From Halanaerobiaceae bacterium (lineage in GTDB: Bacteria > Bacillota_F > Halanaerobiia > Halanaerobiales > CSSED10-376), in contig PWOK01000128.1 in assembly GCA_003557445.1 (NCBI GenBank), positions 1-5,610 on the forward strand: a stretch of DNA of 5,610 bases, written 5' to 3'. The translations under genes and the position numbers were made by a program. Below are positions 1 to 5,610 of this stretch, piece after piece. The notes beneath the pieces are model-generated. The model saw only the letters and a list, made by a program, of their open reading frames with translations, did no database searches and was not told the origin of the DNA. Positions within the stretch are counted from its first letter, which is position 1; every line of letters begins with the position of its first letter.

Positions 1-1151
1 CAATAAAAATCACCACCAGCAGACAAATTGATTCTGAAATATTTACTCTAACTGATCCTGACAGACTGGTTGTGGATATAATTAATGTGGAGAAAAAAGA
101 ATCTGTTCCCGGTGAATTAACAATAGAAGATGATCTCTTAGAAAAAATCAGAACTTCTTATTTTAATGATGATCGGCTTAGAATAGTGGCTGATCTAAAT
201 CAAACCACCGGTTATAACTGGATTGTTACCGAAAAAGAAGAAAACATCTTTGAATATTTGATATATTTTACTGATAAAGTAAATAATATCAATATAGTTG
301 ATGGTGATATGTATACTGATATTGATATCTCATTAACAGGTAAAAGCACTTATGAAGTTGTACAGCAAGAAAACAATATAATTATATTTATAGAAGGCCT
401 GGAACAAGGAATAACAGAAGATTTAATCCCTCAACCTGCAGGAATAATAAAGGATATAACTTTTGATAATTATCAGGAGAATGATCTTAAAAAAACAGAA
501 ATCAGGTTTGAACTAGAAGATTTTTATGGTTATGAAAAATTATCACAGATACCAGATAATAAAATTAATATTTCTCTGGCCACAAAAGAAGTTATCAGAG
601 ATGAATATATTATAATACTTGATCCCGGACATGGTGGTTTTGATCCGGGAGCGGTTGGCTCTTCAGGATTAACAGAAAAAGAAGTTGTACTTGATATTGC
701 TAAAAGAGTAAGAGAGAAAATTGAGGATTCTGTTGATAAAGTTATAATGACCAGAGAGACAGATGAATTTTTATCTTTAAATGAAAGAGTAAAAATTGCC
801 AATGAAAATGAGGCAGCTCTCTTTGTGAGTATTCATGCCAATGCTGCTACTAATAGATATTCAGAGGGTACTGAAACCTATATTGATCCTAATAAAGTAA
901 CAGGAAGTTTATCATTTGCAAAAGCAGTTCATAATCAACTGGTTTCTGAAATAAACAGGCCGGATAGAGGTATAAAAGAGGCAAACTTTTTTGTAACCAG
1001 ATATACTGAAATGCCTGCTATATTGGTAGAAGTTGCTTTTCTATCAAATTCTCATGAGGAAACATTATTATCAAGTTCTGTTTTCCGTAACAGGGCTGCT
1101 GATGGTATTGCCAGAGGAATATTAAAATATGTAGAGGGGGATAATCAGTAA
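1..1151 (+). CDS. N-acetylmuramoyl-L-alanine amidase, AMIN + Amidase_3 domains (5' end outside window)
   Basis: Zinc-dependent amidase predicted to cut the bond between N-acetylmuramic acid and L-alanine of the peptide stem in peptidoglycan, outside the membrane. The frame is open from base 3 and already reads as an AMIN-type strand (TDPDRLVVDI) before the GTG at 72. That GTG is therefore an internal Val and the true start lies upstream; 382 residues are visible. Two AMIN-like segments, which in this family bind the wall, span roughly 3-300 and 309-590. The Amidase_3 catalytic domain follows, about 603-1130. All four expected acidic/His positions are present: His in DPGHGG (630-632), Glu in GLTEKE (675-677), His in SIHAN (834-836) and Glu in LVEVAF (1029-1031). 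The signal peptide, if any, is out of view. The stop overlaps the next gene's ATG by one base. The family assignment is firm; whether the enzyme acts in cell separation, sporulation or germination cannot be told. Confidence 0.95.
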   Translation, partial: IKITTSRQIDSEIFTLTDPDRLVVDIINVEKKESVPGELTIEDDLLEKIRTSYFNDDRLRIVADLNQTTGYNWIVTEKEENIFEYLIYFTDKVNNINIVDGDMYTDIDISLTGKSTYEVVQQENNIIIFIEGLEQGITEDLIPQPAGIIKDITFDNYQENDLKKTEIRFELEDFYGYEKLSQIPDNKINISLATKEVIRDEYIIILDPGHGGFDPGAVGSSGLTEKEVVLDIAKRVREKIEDSVDKVIMTRETDEFLSLNERVKIANENEAALFVSIHANAATNRYSEGTETYIDPNKVTGSLSFAKAVHNQLVSEINRPDRGIKEANFFVTRYTEMPAILVEVAFLSNSHEETLLSSSVFRNRAADGIARGILKYVEGDNQ

Positions 1152-1153
1152 TG
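1131..1153 (+). promoter_or_regulatory. Shine-Dalgarno and TAATG stop-start overlap coupling amidase and GerMN genes
   Basis: The purine-rich AGAGGGGG (about 1133-1140) lies inside the amidase's last codons. It stands about ten bases before ATG 1151, whose A is also the last base of the amidase TAA stop (1149-1151). This arrangement is typical of translational coupling, so the two proteins are probably made together. It also fixes the GerMN start. Confidence 0.8.
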
Positions 1154-1660
1154 AATATTTCTAAAATTATTATCATAATAGCTGTTTTATTACTTGGAAT
1201 TTTATCCATAATTATTTTTGTTGATTTTGAAGATGATCCGGTTGTGGATGAAGAATTAGAGGTGAAATTATATTTTTCTGACAGGGAAGCAATGTATTTA
1301 GTTCCTGAGACCAGAACTATTGATGGTGACAAAATATATATTAAGACAGTACAGGAATTAATAAAGGGGCCACAATCAGGTAATCTTAGCCCGACAATTC
1401 CTGAGGGAGTTGAGGTTATTGATTTGACAGTTGAAAATGGTCTTTCTACTGTTAATTTTAATCAGAAATTGATAGATAATCACTGGGGAGGAAGTTCTGG
1501 AGAAATAATGACTGTTTATTCAATAGTAAATACACTAATTCAGTTTGATGAAATTGATAAAGTTAGAATAATAATTGCTGGAGAAGAAGTGGAAACCCTG
1601 GTGGGACATATGGATCTATCCCAACCTCTTGAGGCAGATTTTGAACTTATTAATGAGTAA
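1151..1660 (+). CDS. GerMN-domain protein, N-terminally membrane anchored
   Basis: A 169-residue protein with one hydrophobic stretch at residues 4-24, rich in Ile and Leu, then an acidic spacer (about 25-37) and a GerMN domain (about 38-160). The domain shows the family pattern: LYFSD near residue 40, TVQELIKGP near 66-74, LSTVNFNQ near 98-105, TVYSIVNTL near 121-129, and the end motif VGHMDLSQPL at 151-160. There is no Cys after the hydrophobic segment, so it is a membrane-anchored rather than a lipobox protein. B. subtilis GerM, by contrast, is a lipoprotein with two such domains. The domain is linked to spore formation and germination but also occurs in non-sporulating bacteria, where its job is unclear. 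Coupling to a wall amidase suggests an extracytoplasmic role at peptidoglycan; that is inference. The start is fixed by the Shine-Dalgarno and the TAATG overlap. The family call is firm, the function uncertain. Confidence 0.9.
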   Translation: MNISKIIIIIAVLLLGILSIIIFVDFEDDPVVDEELEVKLYFSDREAMYLVPETRTIDGDKIYIKTVQELIKGPQSGNLSPTIPEGVEVIDLTVENGLSTVNFNQKLIDNHWGGSSGEIMTVYSIVNTLIQFDEIDKVRIIIAGEEVETLVGHMDLSQPLEADFELINE

Positions 1661-1698
1661 TCTATTTGCTTCTGTAATCAACTGAATGATATTAAATT

Positions 1699-1746
1699 AA
1701 AATGACCTGTTTTAAAATGATACCAATTTATGGCAGGTCATTTTTT
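1699..1746 (+). terminator. Rho-independent terminator after the amidase-GerMN unit
   Basis: The arm at 1699-1709 (AAAATGACCTG) is exactly complementary to 1734-1744 (CAGGTCATTTT), giving an 11-bp stem. The T-run at 1741-1746 completes an intrinsic terminator 38 bases after the GerMN stop. The loop is long (24 bases) and holds the palindrome TTTTAAAA (1710-1717) and a second copy of AAAATGA (1714-1720), which could pair with 1738-1744 in a shorter competing hairpin. The rest of the 1661-1834 gap is A-rich with no gene or convincing promoter hexamers. Because no gene converges on it, its main effect should be to separate the amidase unit from murI. Confidence 0.82.
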
Positions 1747-1817
1747 AATGTTAAAAGTATAAAAAAGGAACAATAAAAAAGAAAAGAAATAAAATGATAA
1801 AAAGGTAATCAGGGAAT

Positions 1818-1823
1818 AAGGAG
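1818..1823 (+). promoter_or_regulatory. Shine-Dalgarno of murI
   Basis: AAGGAG, a full match to the anti-Shine-Dalgarno core, lies 11 bases before ATG 1835. An ATG directly after it (1824) is out of frame and meets TAG after ten codons, so 1835 is the start. Its product begins with the expected short leader before the catalytic DSGVGG loop. Confidence 0.75.
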
Positions 1824-1834
1824 ATGACCAAAAC

Positions 1835-2662
1835 ATGGATAAAAACAAACCAATAGGTATGCTGGATTCAGGGGTGGGAGGCCTGACTGTAGCCAGAGAA
1901 ATAGTCAATGTATTACCTGAAGAAAACATAGTATATTATGGAGATACCCTGCATCTTCCCTATGGACCGAGAATGCTTGATCAGGTAAGGTCCTTTGTTT
2001 TTAAGATTATTGATTATCTGCTGGAAGAAAAAGAAGCAAAGGCAATAGTTCTTGCCTGTAATACAGCCACTTCTGCTGCTCTTGATCTGGTAAAAGAAAA
2101 ATATTCAGTACCTGTTTTTGGTACAATAGAAAGTGTCACAGAAACAGCATATCAGTTTAGTAAGAATAAAAAGATCGGTATAATTGGAACAGAGGGAACC
2201 ATTAATAGCCAGGCCTATCAAAAATCACTGCAGAAAATTGATAACAGTCTAAAAGTCTTTTCTGCAGCCTGTCCTGAATTTGTCAGACTGGTGGAAGCGG
2301 GCAAATTTTCAGGTTCTGAAGTTGAAAAACAGGCCCACAGATATCTTGATGGATTAAGAGAGACTGGAATTGATGTTTTGATTTTAGGTTGTACTCATTA
2401 TCCCTATCTTATACCGGTAATAGAAAAAGTAATGGGTGAAAGGGTAAAATTAATTAGTTCTGGTATGGCCATGGCTGAAGAAATCAGGAATATAATGGAA
2501 AAAAAGAATTTATTAAAAAATGGAGAAAACAAAAGAAATATTAGTCAACAGCAGTTTATAGTAAGTGATAAAAAACGTATTTCCCGCCGGTTTTTAAATA
2601 AAGGAAGAAAGTATTTACAATTACCGGAACTGGAATTTATAGAAGAAAATATTTTTTCTTAA
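1835..2662 (+). CDS. murI: Glutamate racemase
   Basis: Cofactor-independent racemase of the Asp/Glu racemase family that interconverts L- and D-glutamate in the cytoplasm, supplying D-Glu for the peptidoglycan stem peptide (the MurD substrate). At 275 residues it has the usual family length. Visible landmarks are Asp11 in LDSGVGG, YGDT and LPYG near 35-44, the first catalytic Cys75 in ACNTAT, Glu148 in CPEF, and the second catalytic Cys186 with His188 in GCTHYP. Both halves of the two-cysteine acid/base pair are thus intact. The C-terminal tail (about 237-270) follows the family pattern ending near LPELEFIE. It lies between the GerMN gene and rph. In Bacillus, racE also lies next to gerM and rph, so this is a conserved neighbourhood. 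A terminator precedes it, so it needs its own promoter or read-through; I could not identify a clear promoter in the A-rich leader. No terminator follows it. Confidence 0.97.
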   Translation: MDKNKPIGMLDSGVGGLTVAREIVNVLPEENIVYYGDTLHLPYGPRMLDQVRSFVFKIIDYLLEEKEAKAIVLACNTATSAALDLVKEKYSVPVFGTIESVTETAYQFSKNKKIGIIGTEGTINSQAYQKSLQKIDNSLKVFSAACPEFVRLVEAGKFSGSEVEKQAHRYLDGLRETGIDVLILGCTHYPYLIPVIEKVMGERVKLISSGMAMAEEIRNIMEKKNLLKNGENKRNISQQQFIVSDKKRISRRFLNKGRKYLQLPELEFIEENIFS

Positions 2663-2677
2663 AAATTATATTCACAT

Positions 2678-2706
2678 TTGCAGTTGTTATTTATTTGATG
2701 TATAAT
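2678..2706 (+). promoter_or_regulatory. Candidate sigma-A-type promoter for rph-rdgB-methyltransferase
   Basis: A perfect TATAAT -10 box (2701-2706), with TG directly in front of it, lies 17 bases after TTGCAG (2678-2683). The latter matches only the TTG of the TTGACA consensus. Initiation would fall around 2713, leaving a leader of about 39 bases, too short for a riboswitch. The -10 box and spacing are convincing; the -35 box is weak. Chance TATAAT matches are common in such AT-rich DNA, but its place between two genes favours it. Confidence 0.55.
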
Positions 2707-2736
2707 TAAGGAAATTAAATATTTAGCTTTTCTCTG

Positions 2737-2743
2737 AAAGGGG
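2737..2743 (+). promoter_or_regulatory. Shine-Dalgarno of rph
   Basis: AAAGGGG stands eight bases before ATG 2752, a normal spacing, and supports the start that gives the family-typical N-terminus RPDGR at residues 4-8. Confidence 0.7.
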
Positions 2744-2751
2744 TTTTATAT

Positions 2752-3468
2752 ATGGGAGAACGACCAGATGGACGTAAAAAAGATCAATTAAGGCCAATTA
2801 AAATAACCAGAAATTATACAAAATATGCTGAAGGATCAGTACTTATAGAAACAGGAGATACAAAAATAATTTGTACAGTTTCCATTGAAGATGGTGTTCC
2901 CTATTTTTTACGGGGACAAAATCAGGGATGGTTGACTGCTGAATATTCACTATTACCACGTTCTACACAAAACAGAACTATCAGGGCAGCAGCCAAAGGG
3001 AAAATTAGTGGTAGGACAAGAGAAATCCAGAGATTAATTGGCCGTTCATTGAGAGCAATAATCGATTTAAATAAAATTGGAGAAAAAACAATCTGGGTTG
3101 ATTGTGATGTGATTCAGGCCGATGGAGGCACCAGAACAGCTTCAATTACCGGTGCTTATATTGCGTTAGTTGATGGTATTAATACAATGCTTGAAAATGA
3201 ATTGGATGAATCTCCTTTAGAATGTTTTATGGCAGCCACAAGTGTGGGTATAGTTGATGGAGAAATTCTCCTGGATTTATGTTATACTGAAGATTCTCAG
3301 GCACAGGTGGATATGAATGTTGTCATGACAGAAAAGGGAGAAATAATTGAAGTACAGGCAACAGCAGAAGAAGCTCCTTTTTCCAGAGGTGAGATGGATA
3401 ATTTGCTGGATTTTGCTCAAAAAGGTATATTTAGTTTGATTAAAGAGCAGAAAAAATCACTGGGGTGA
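2752..3468 (+). CDS. rph: Ribonuclease PH
   Basis: Phosphate-dependent 3'-to-5' exoribonuclease that trims the 3' ends of tRNA precursors, releasing nucleoside diphosphates. It works in the cytoplasm as a ring-shaped hexamer. The 238 residues match the family's usual length. The signatures run in order: RPDGR at 4-8, [14 protein letters not shown] at 59-72, [16 protein letters not shown] at 87-102, [13 protein letters not shown] at 117-129, [10 protein letters not shown] near 173-182, DMNVVMT at 187-193 and [12 protein letters not shown] at 201-212. Arg88 and the GGTR loop (125-128) correspond to the phosphate-binding elements, and the acidic residues Asp181 and Asp187 to the metal/catalytic site. 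No key residue is missing. It is the first gene behind the promoter candidate at 2678-2706 and ends four bases before rdgB. The rph-rdgB pair is widely conserved in Firmicutes. Confidence 0.97.
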   Translation: MGERPDGRKKDQLRPIKITRNYTKYAEGSVLIETGDTKIICTVSIEDGVPYFLRGQNQGWLTAEYSLLPRSTQNRTIRAAAKGKISGRTREIQRLIGRSLRAIIDLNKIGEKTIWVDCDVIQADGGTRTASITGAYIALVDGINTMLENELDESPLECFMAATSVGIVDGEILLDLCYTEDSQAQVDMNVVMTEKGEIIEVQATAEEAPFSRGEMDNLLDFAQKGIFSLIKEQKKSLG

Positions 3469-3470
3469 TT
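3462..3470 (+). promoter_or_regulatory. Shine-Dalgarno of rdgB overlapping the rph stop
   Basis: GGGGTGATT contains GGTGAT, complementary to the 3' end of 16S rRNA, and includes the rph TGA stop (3466-3468). ATG 3473 follows within a few bases. A ribosome finishing rph would sit directly on this site, so rdgB translation is probably coupled to rph. Confidence 0.7.
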
Positions 3471-3472
3471 CA

Positions 3473-4069
3473 ATGAAAAAAATATTAATTGCCAGCCAGA
3501 ATAAGGGTAAAATTGAAGAGATAAAGAGAATATTTGAAAAAGATGATATATCATTTATTTCATTAAAACAGTATCCCGATCTGGGTGAAGTAATTGAAGA
3601 TGGGCAAACATTTACTAAAAATGCTTTAAAAAAGGCCAGAATAAGGTCAGAAGAAACAGGACTTACAACTCTGGCTGATGACTCCGGTCTGGTGGTAGCA
3701 TATCTTAACGGTGAACCGGGAATTTATTCTGCCAGATATGCCGGTAAAAATGCCTCTGATCAGGAAAACAATCAAAAATTACTTAAAAAATTACAAAATG
3801 TTCCCCGGGAAAAGCGTAAAGCTTATTTTAAGTGTGTTATGGCCCTGGTTAATCCCGATAAAGAGAAAGAGATAACTGTTAGCGGTATCTGTAGAGGTTT
3901 TATAACCACCAGGCCTCAGGGAACTAATGGATTTGGTTATGACCCGTTATTTTATGTACCTGAATACGGAAAAACAATGGCTGAACTTCCGGCTACTGTT
4001 AAAAACAGAATCAGTCACAGGGCTCTGGCTTTAGAAAAACTAAAAAATATATTACCCGATTTTTTCTAA
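3473..4069 (+). CDS. rdgB: XTP/dITP (non-canonical purine NTP) pyrophosphatase, RdgB/HAM1 family
   Basis: Hydrolyses XTP, ITP and dITP to the monophosphate and pyrophosphate, keeping deaminated purines out of DNA and RNA; cytoplasmic, normally a Mg-dependent dimer. The 198 residues fit the family. Motifs: nucleotide-binding ASQNKGK at 7-13, IEDGQTF at 41-47, catalytic DDSG at 69-72, EPGIYSARYAG at 81-91, GTNGFGYDP about 150-158, and the C-terminal KNRISHRA about 177-184, the base-recognition segment. One position differs from what I recall as the common bacterial pattern: the TFxENA element reads TFTKNA, with Lys for Glu at residue 49. I do not think this disables the enzyme. It is coupled to rph at its start. 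In many Firmicutes a YfcE-type phosphoesterase gene follows rdgB; here a methyltransferase/reductase follows instead. Confidence 0.96.
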   Translation: MKKILIASQNKGKIEEIKRIFEKDDISFISLKQYPDLGEVIEDGQTFTKNALKKARIRSEETGLTTLADDSGLVVAYLNGEPGIYSARYAGKNASDQENNQKLLKKLQNVPREKRKAYFKCVMALVNPDKEKEITVSGICRGFITTRPQGTNGFGYDPLFYVPEYGKTMAELPATVKNRISHRALALEKLKNILPDFF

Positions 4070-4083
4070 AAACATATGAATAC

Positions 4084-4090
4084 AGGTGAG
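4084..4090 (+). promoter_or_regulatory. Shine-Dalgarno fixing the start of the methyltransferase/reductase gene
   Basis: AGGTGAG lies four bases before ATG 4095, in the 25-base gap after the rdgB stop. It matches the same GGTGA core used by rdgB. The gap is too short to hold an S-box riboswitch, T-box or separate promoter, so expression should come from read-through of rph-rdgB. Confidence 0.65.
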
Positions 4091-4094
4091 TACT

Positions 4095-5610
4095 ATGATA
4101 AGAAAATTATTAAAAAAAAATAAGATTATAATTACTGATGGTGCAATGGGAACATATTATTCAAGTTTAACGGGAAGAGATTCCACATTTTCTGAACTGG
4201 CCAATAAAAGCCAACCACAAATTATCAAAAAAATCCACAAACAATATCTGGATGCAGGTTCTATGTTGATTAGAACCAATACATTTTCTGCAAATACTAT
4301 TTCCCTGAATATAAACAAAAAAAAACTCAAAGAAATAATAGATAATGGTTATAAAATAGCGGAAGAAGTTCTTAAGGATAAAAAAGCCTGTCTGGCAGCA
4401 GATATAGGTCCTATACCAGAAGTAAAGGAAGGAAAGGAAATAGATGAAAACTTAATTCTGGCTGAATATAAATTTATAATTGATGTGTTTTATCAGTCTG
4501 GAGCCAGGATCTTTTTATTTGAAACCTTTAGTGATAGAAAGTATCTGGACAAACTGGCTTCCTATATTAAAAATAAGAATAAGAATAATTATATAATTGC
4601 TCAGTTTACCTTTAATGAAACAGGTTTTACCAGAAAAGGTATTAGTGCCCGGAGATTACTTTCTTCTATCAACAAAAATAAAAATTTTGATGCCTGTGGT
4701 CTCAATTGTGGTATGGGACCAGCACATCTAAAAAATATCATTTCCCAACTGGAGTTTAAAGATAGTATTCTTACAGCTTTACCCAATGCAGGTTATCCAG
4801 AAGTAGTAAATCAAAGAACAGTTTATACCAAAAATGCAGATTATTTTGCAGGGGTAATGATCGATATAAAAAATATGGGAGCAAGAATTATTGGTGGTTG
4901 CTGTGGAACCACCCCTTTTCATATTGAAAAAATTGTAGAGAAGCTAAAGCAGGATAAAAACAAAAAAAGAAAGAAAACAATTAAAAGAAAAAATGAAAAT
5001 GTTTCATGGGAAACAAAATATGAGAAAGCGACCAATAAATTCCAGGAAAAATTAGAGAAAAAGAAAAAAATTGTCGCAGTAGAACTGGATCCTCCTTTTG
5101 ATATTGATATAGATTCTTTTTTAGAGGGAGCCAGGAGTTTAAAAAATAATGGAACTGATATTATTACTATAGCTGATTCCCCATTGGGCAGGGAAAGAAT
5201 TGATTCAATAATGATATCTGCAAAGATAAAAAGGGAAATTGGGATTGAAACCCTGCCTCATCTGGCCTGTAGAGATAGTAATATTATTGGATTAAAGTCA
5301 AGGTTAATGGCTGCTTATGTTGAAGGAATTAGAAATTTATTACTGGTTACAGGAGATCCTATAGCAAGCAGTGACAGGAATGAAATTAAAAGTGTTTTTG
5401 ATTTGAATTCTTTTAAATTAATGGAACTGGTACAGCAGATGAATAGTGATAAATTCAGTAAAGACGCTTTTTTCTATGGAGGAGCTTTAAATATAAATTC
5501 CCACAATCCAGAGAAAGAAATTAAAAGAATGGAAAGAAAAATTGAAAAAGGAGCAAGTTTTTTTCTTACCCAACCAGTATTTGAAAAAAAAGCGGTTCAA
5601 TTTTTAAAAA
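4095..5610 (+). CDS. yitJ: Bifunctional homocysteine S-methyltransferase / 5,10-methylenetetrahydrofolate reductase, YitJ type (3' end outside window)
   Basis: The frame is open from ATG 4095 to the right edge (505 codons, no stop), so the gene continues beyond the window. Residues 1-285 form a homocysteine-binding barrel: TDGAMGT at 14-20, RTNTF at 60-64 and DIGP at 103-106. All three zinc Cys are present: Cys205 in GLNCGMGP, and Cys269 and Cys270 in GGCCGTT. Residues about 326-505 are the start of a MetF-type FAD domain: Glu330 in VELDPP (catalytic acid), LPHLACRD at 387-394, LLLVTGDP at 415-422 with Asp421, and Gln493 in LTQPVF. The first half would methylate homocysteine to methionine, and the second would reduce methylene-THF to methyl-THF. 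There is no cobalamin domain as in MetH, so the methyl donor of the first half is uncertain. The two domains are joined by a lysine-rich linker (about 286-326). B. subtilis YitJ has the same fusion. Confidence 0.93.
   Translation, partial: MIRKLLKKNKIIITDGAMGTYYSSLTGRDSTFSELANKSQPQIIKKIHKQYLDAGSMLIRTNTFSANTISLNINKKKLKEIIDNGYKIAEEVLKDKKACLAADIGPIPEVKEGKEIDENLILAEYKFIIDVFYQSGARIFLFETFSDRKYLDKLASYIKNKNKNNYIIAQFTFNETGFTRKGISARRLLSSINKNKNFDACGLNCGMGPAHLKNIISQLEFKDSILTALPNAGYPEVVNQRTVYTKNADYFAGVMIDIKNMGARIIGGCCGTTPFHIEKIVEKLKQDKNKKRKKTIKRKNENVSWETKYEKATNKFQEKLEKKKKIVAVELDPPFDIDIDSFLEGARSLKNNGTDIITIADSPLGRERIDSIMISAKIKREIGIETLPHLACRDSNIIGLKSRLMAAYVEGIRNLLLVTGDPIASSDRNEIKSVFDLNSFKLMELVQQMNSDKFSKDAFFYGGALNINSHNPEKEIKRMERKIEKGASFFLTQPVFEKKAVQFLK

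Noticed and set aside
530..802. Minus-strand open frame of 90 codons inside the amidase gene
   Set aside because: It lies opposite the conserved Amidase_3 motifs, has no recognisable domain and is a shadow of the real gene.
1018..1332. Minus-strand open frame of 104 codons spanning the amidase/GerMN junction
   Set aside because: It overlaps two well-supported coupled genes and shows no family features.
1758..1763. TATAAA as a -10 box for murI
   Set aside because: No acceptable -35 hexamer lies 16-18 bases upstream; that position falls in the terminator arm. The leader is so A-rich that such a match is expected by chance.
1738..1929. Minus-strand open frame of 63 codons with a hydrophobic, Phe-rich end over the murI leader
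   Set aside because: The hydrophobic stretch is just the complement of the A-rich leader; it overlaps the murI catalytic loop and reads into the terminator.
2643..2660. Inverted repeat AAGAAAA / TTTTCTT at the end of murI as a terminator
   Set aside because: The stem is seven base pairs with only one G-C pair and is followed by A residues, not a T-tract.
2663..2751. Riboswitch or small RNA between murI and rph
   Set aside because: The leader after the promoter candidate is only about 39 bases and no conserved RNA motif is visible.
4055..4075. T-run then A-run at the end of rdgB as a terminator
   Set aside because: No G-C stem precedes it, and the next gene follows within 25 bases with a good Shine-Dalgarno.
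4601..4786. Minus-strand open frame of 61 codons inside the methyltransferase/reductase gene
   Set aside because: It is antisense to the zinc-Cys region of a clear gene, with no supporting domain.

Overview
The window is AT-rich, and all of its genes lie on the + strand: five complete or nearly complete bacterial housekeeping genes, then one large gene cut by the right edge. The protein families, the strong Shine-Dalgarno sequences and the gerM/racE/rph/rdgB-type neighbourhood point to a low-GC Firmicute. An anaerobic, Halanaerobiales- or Clostridia-like bacterium is my best guess, but this is inferred from composition and gene order and was not tested against a database.

Layout: (1) positions 1-1151 hold the C-terminal part of an N-acetylmuramoyl-L-alanine amidase. 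Its reading frame is open to the left edge, so the gene begins outside the window. (2) 1151-1660 encodes a membrane-anchored single-GerMN-domain protein, translationally coupled to the amidase by a TAATG overlap. (3) 1661-1834 is a gap with a perfect 11-bp hairpin plus T-tract, closing the first transcription unit. (4) 1835-2662 is glutamate racemase (murI/racE). (5) 2663-2751 is a gap with a TATAAT-type promoter candidate. (6) 2752-3468 is RNase PH (rph), followed after 4 bases by (7) 3473-4069, the XTP/dITP pyrophosphatase (rdgB). (8) From 4095 past the right edge runs a fused homocysteine S-methyltransferase / methylenetetrahydrofolate reductase of the B. subtilis YitJ type, with 505 codons visible.

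Functionally, the left half concerns the cell wall: peptidoglycan cleavage, a GerMN accessory protein and D-glutamate supply. The right half combines tRNA 3'-end maturation and nucleotide-pool cleaning with one-carbon/methionine metabolism. The rph-rdgB-methyltransferase genes are packed closely enough to be one operon, probably driven from the promoter near 2678-2706.

I found no mobile element, CRISPR array, tRNA, rRNA or recognisable riboswitch, and no sign of a new defence or other exotic system. The points worth a second look are modest: the left-edge gene extends beyond its first possible start, the last gene is fused and lacks an S-box leader, the terminator has a repeat-built alternative fold, and the bifunctional enzyme has an unusually lysine-rich linker.
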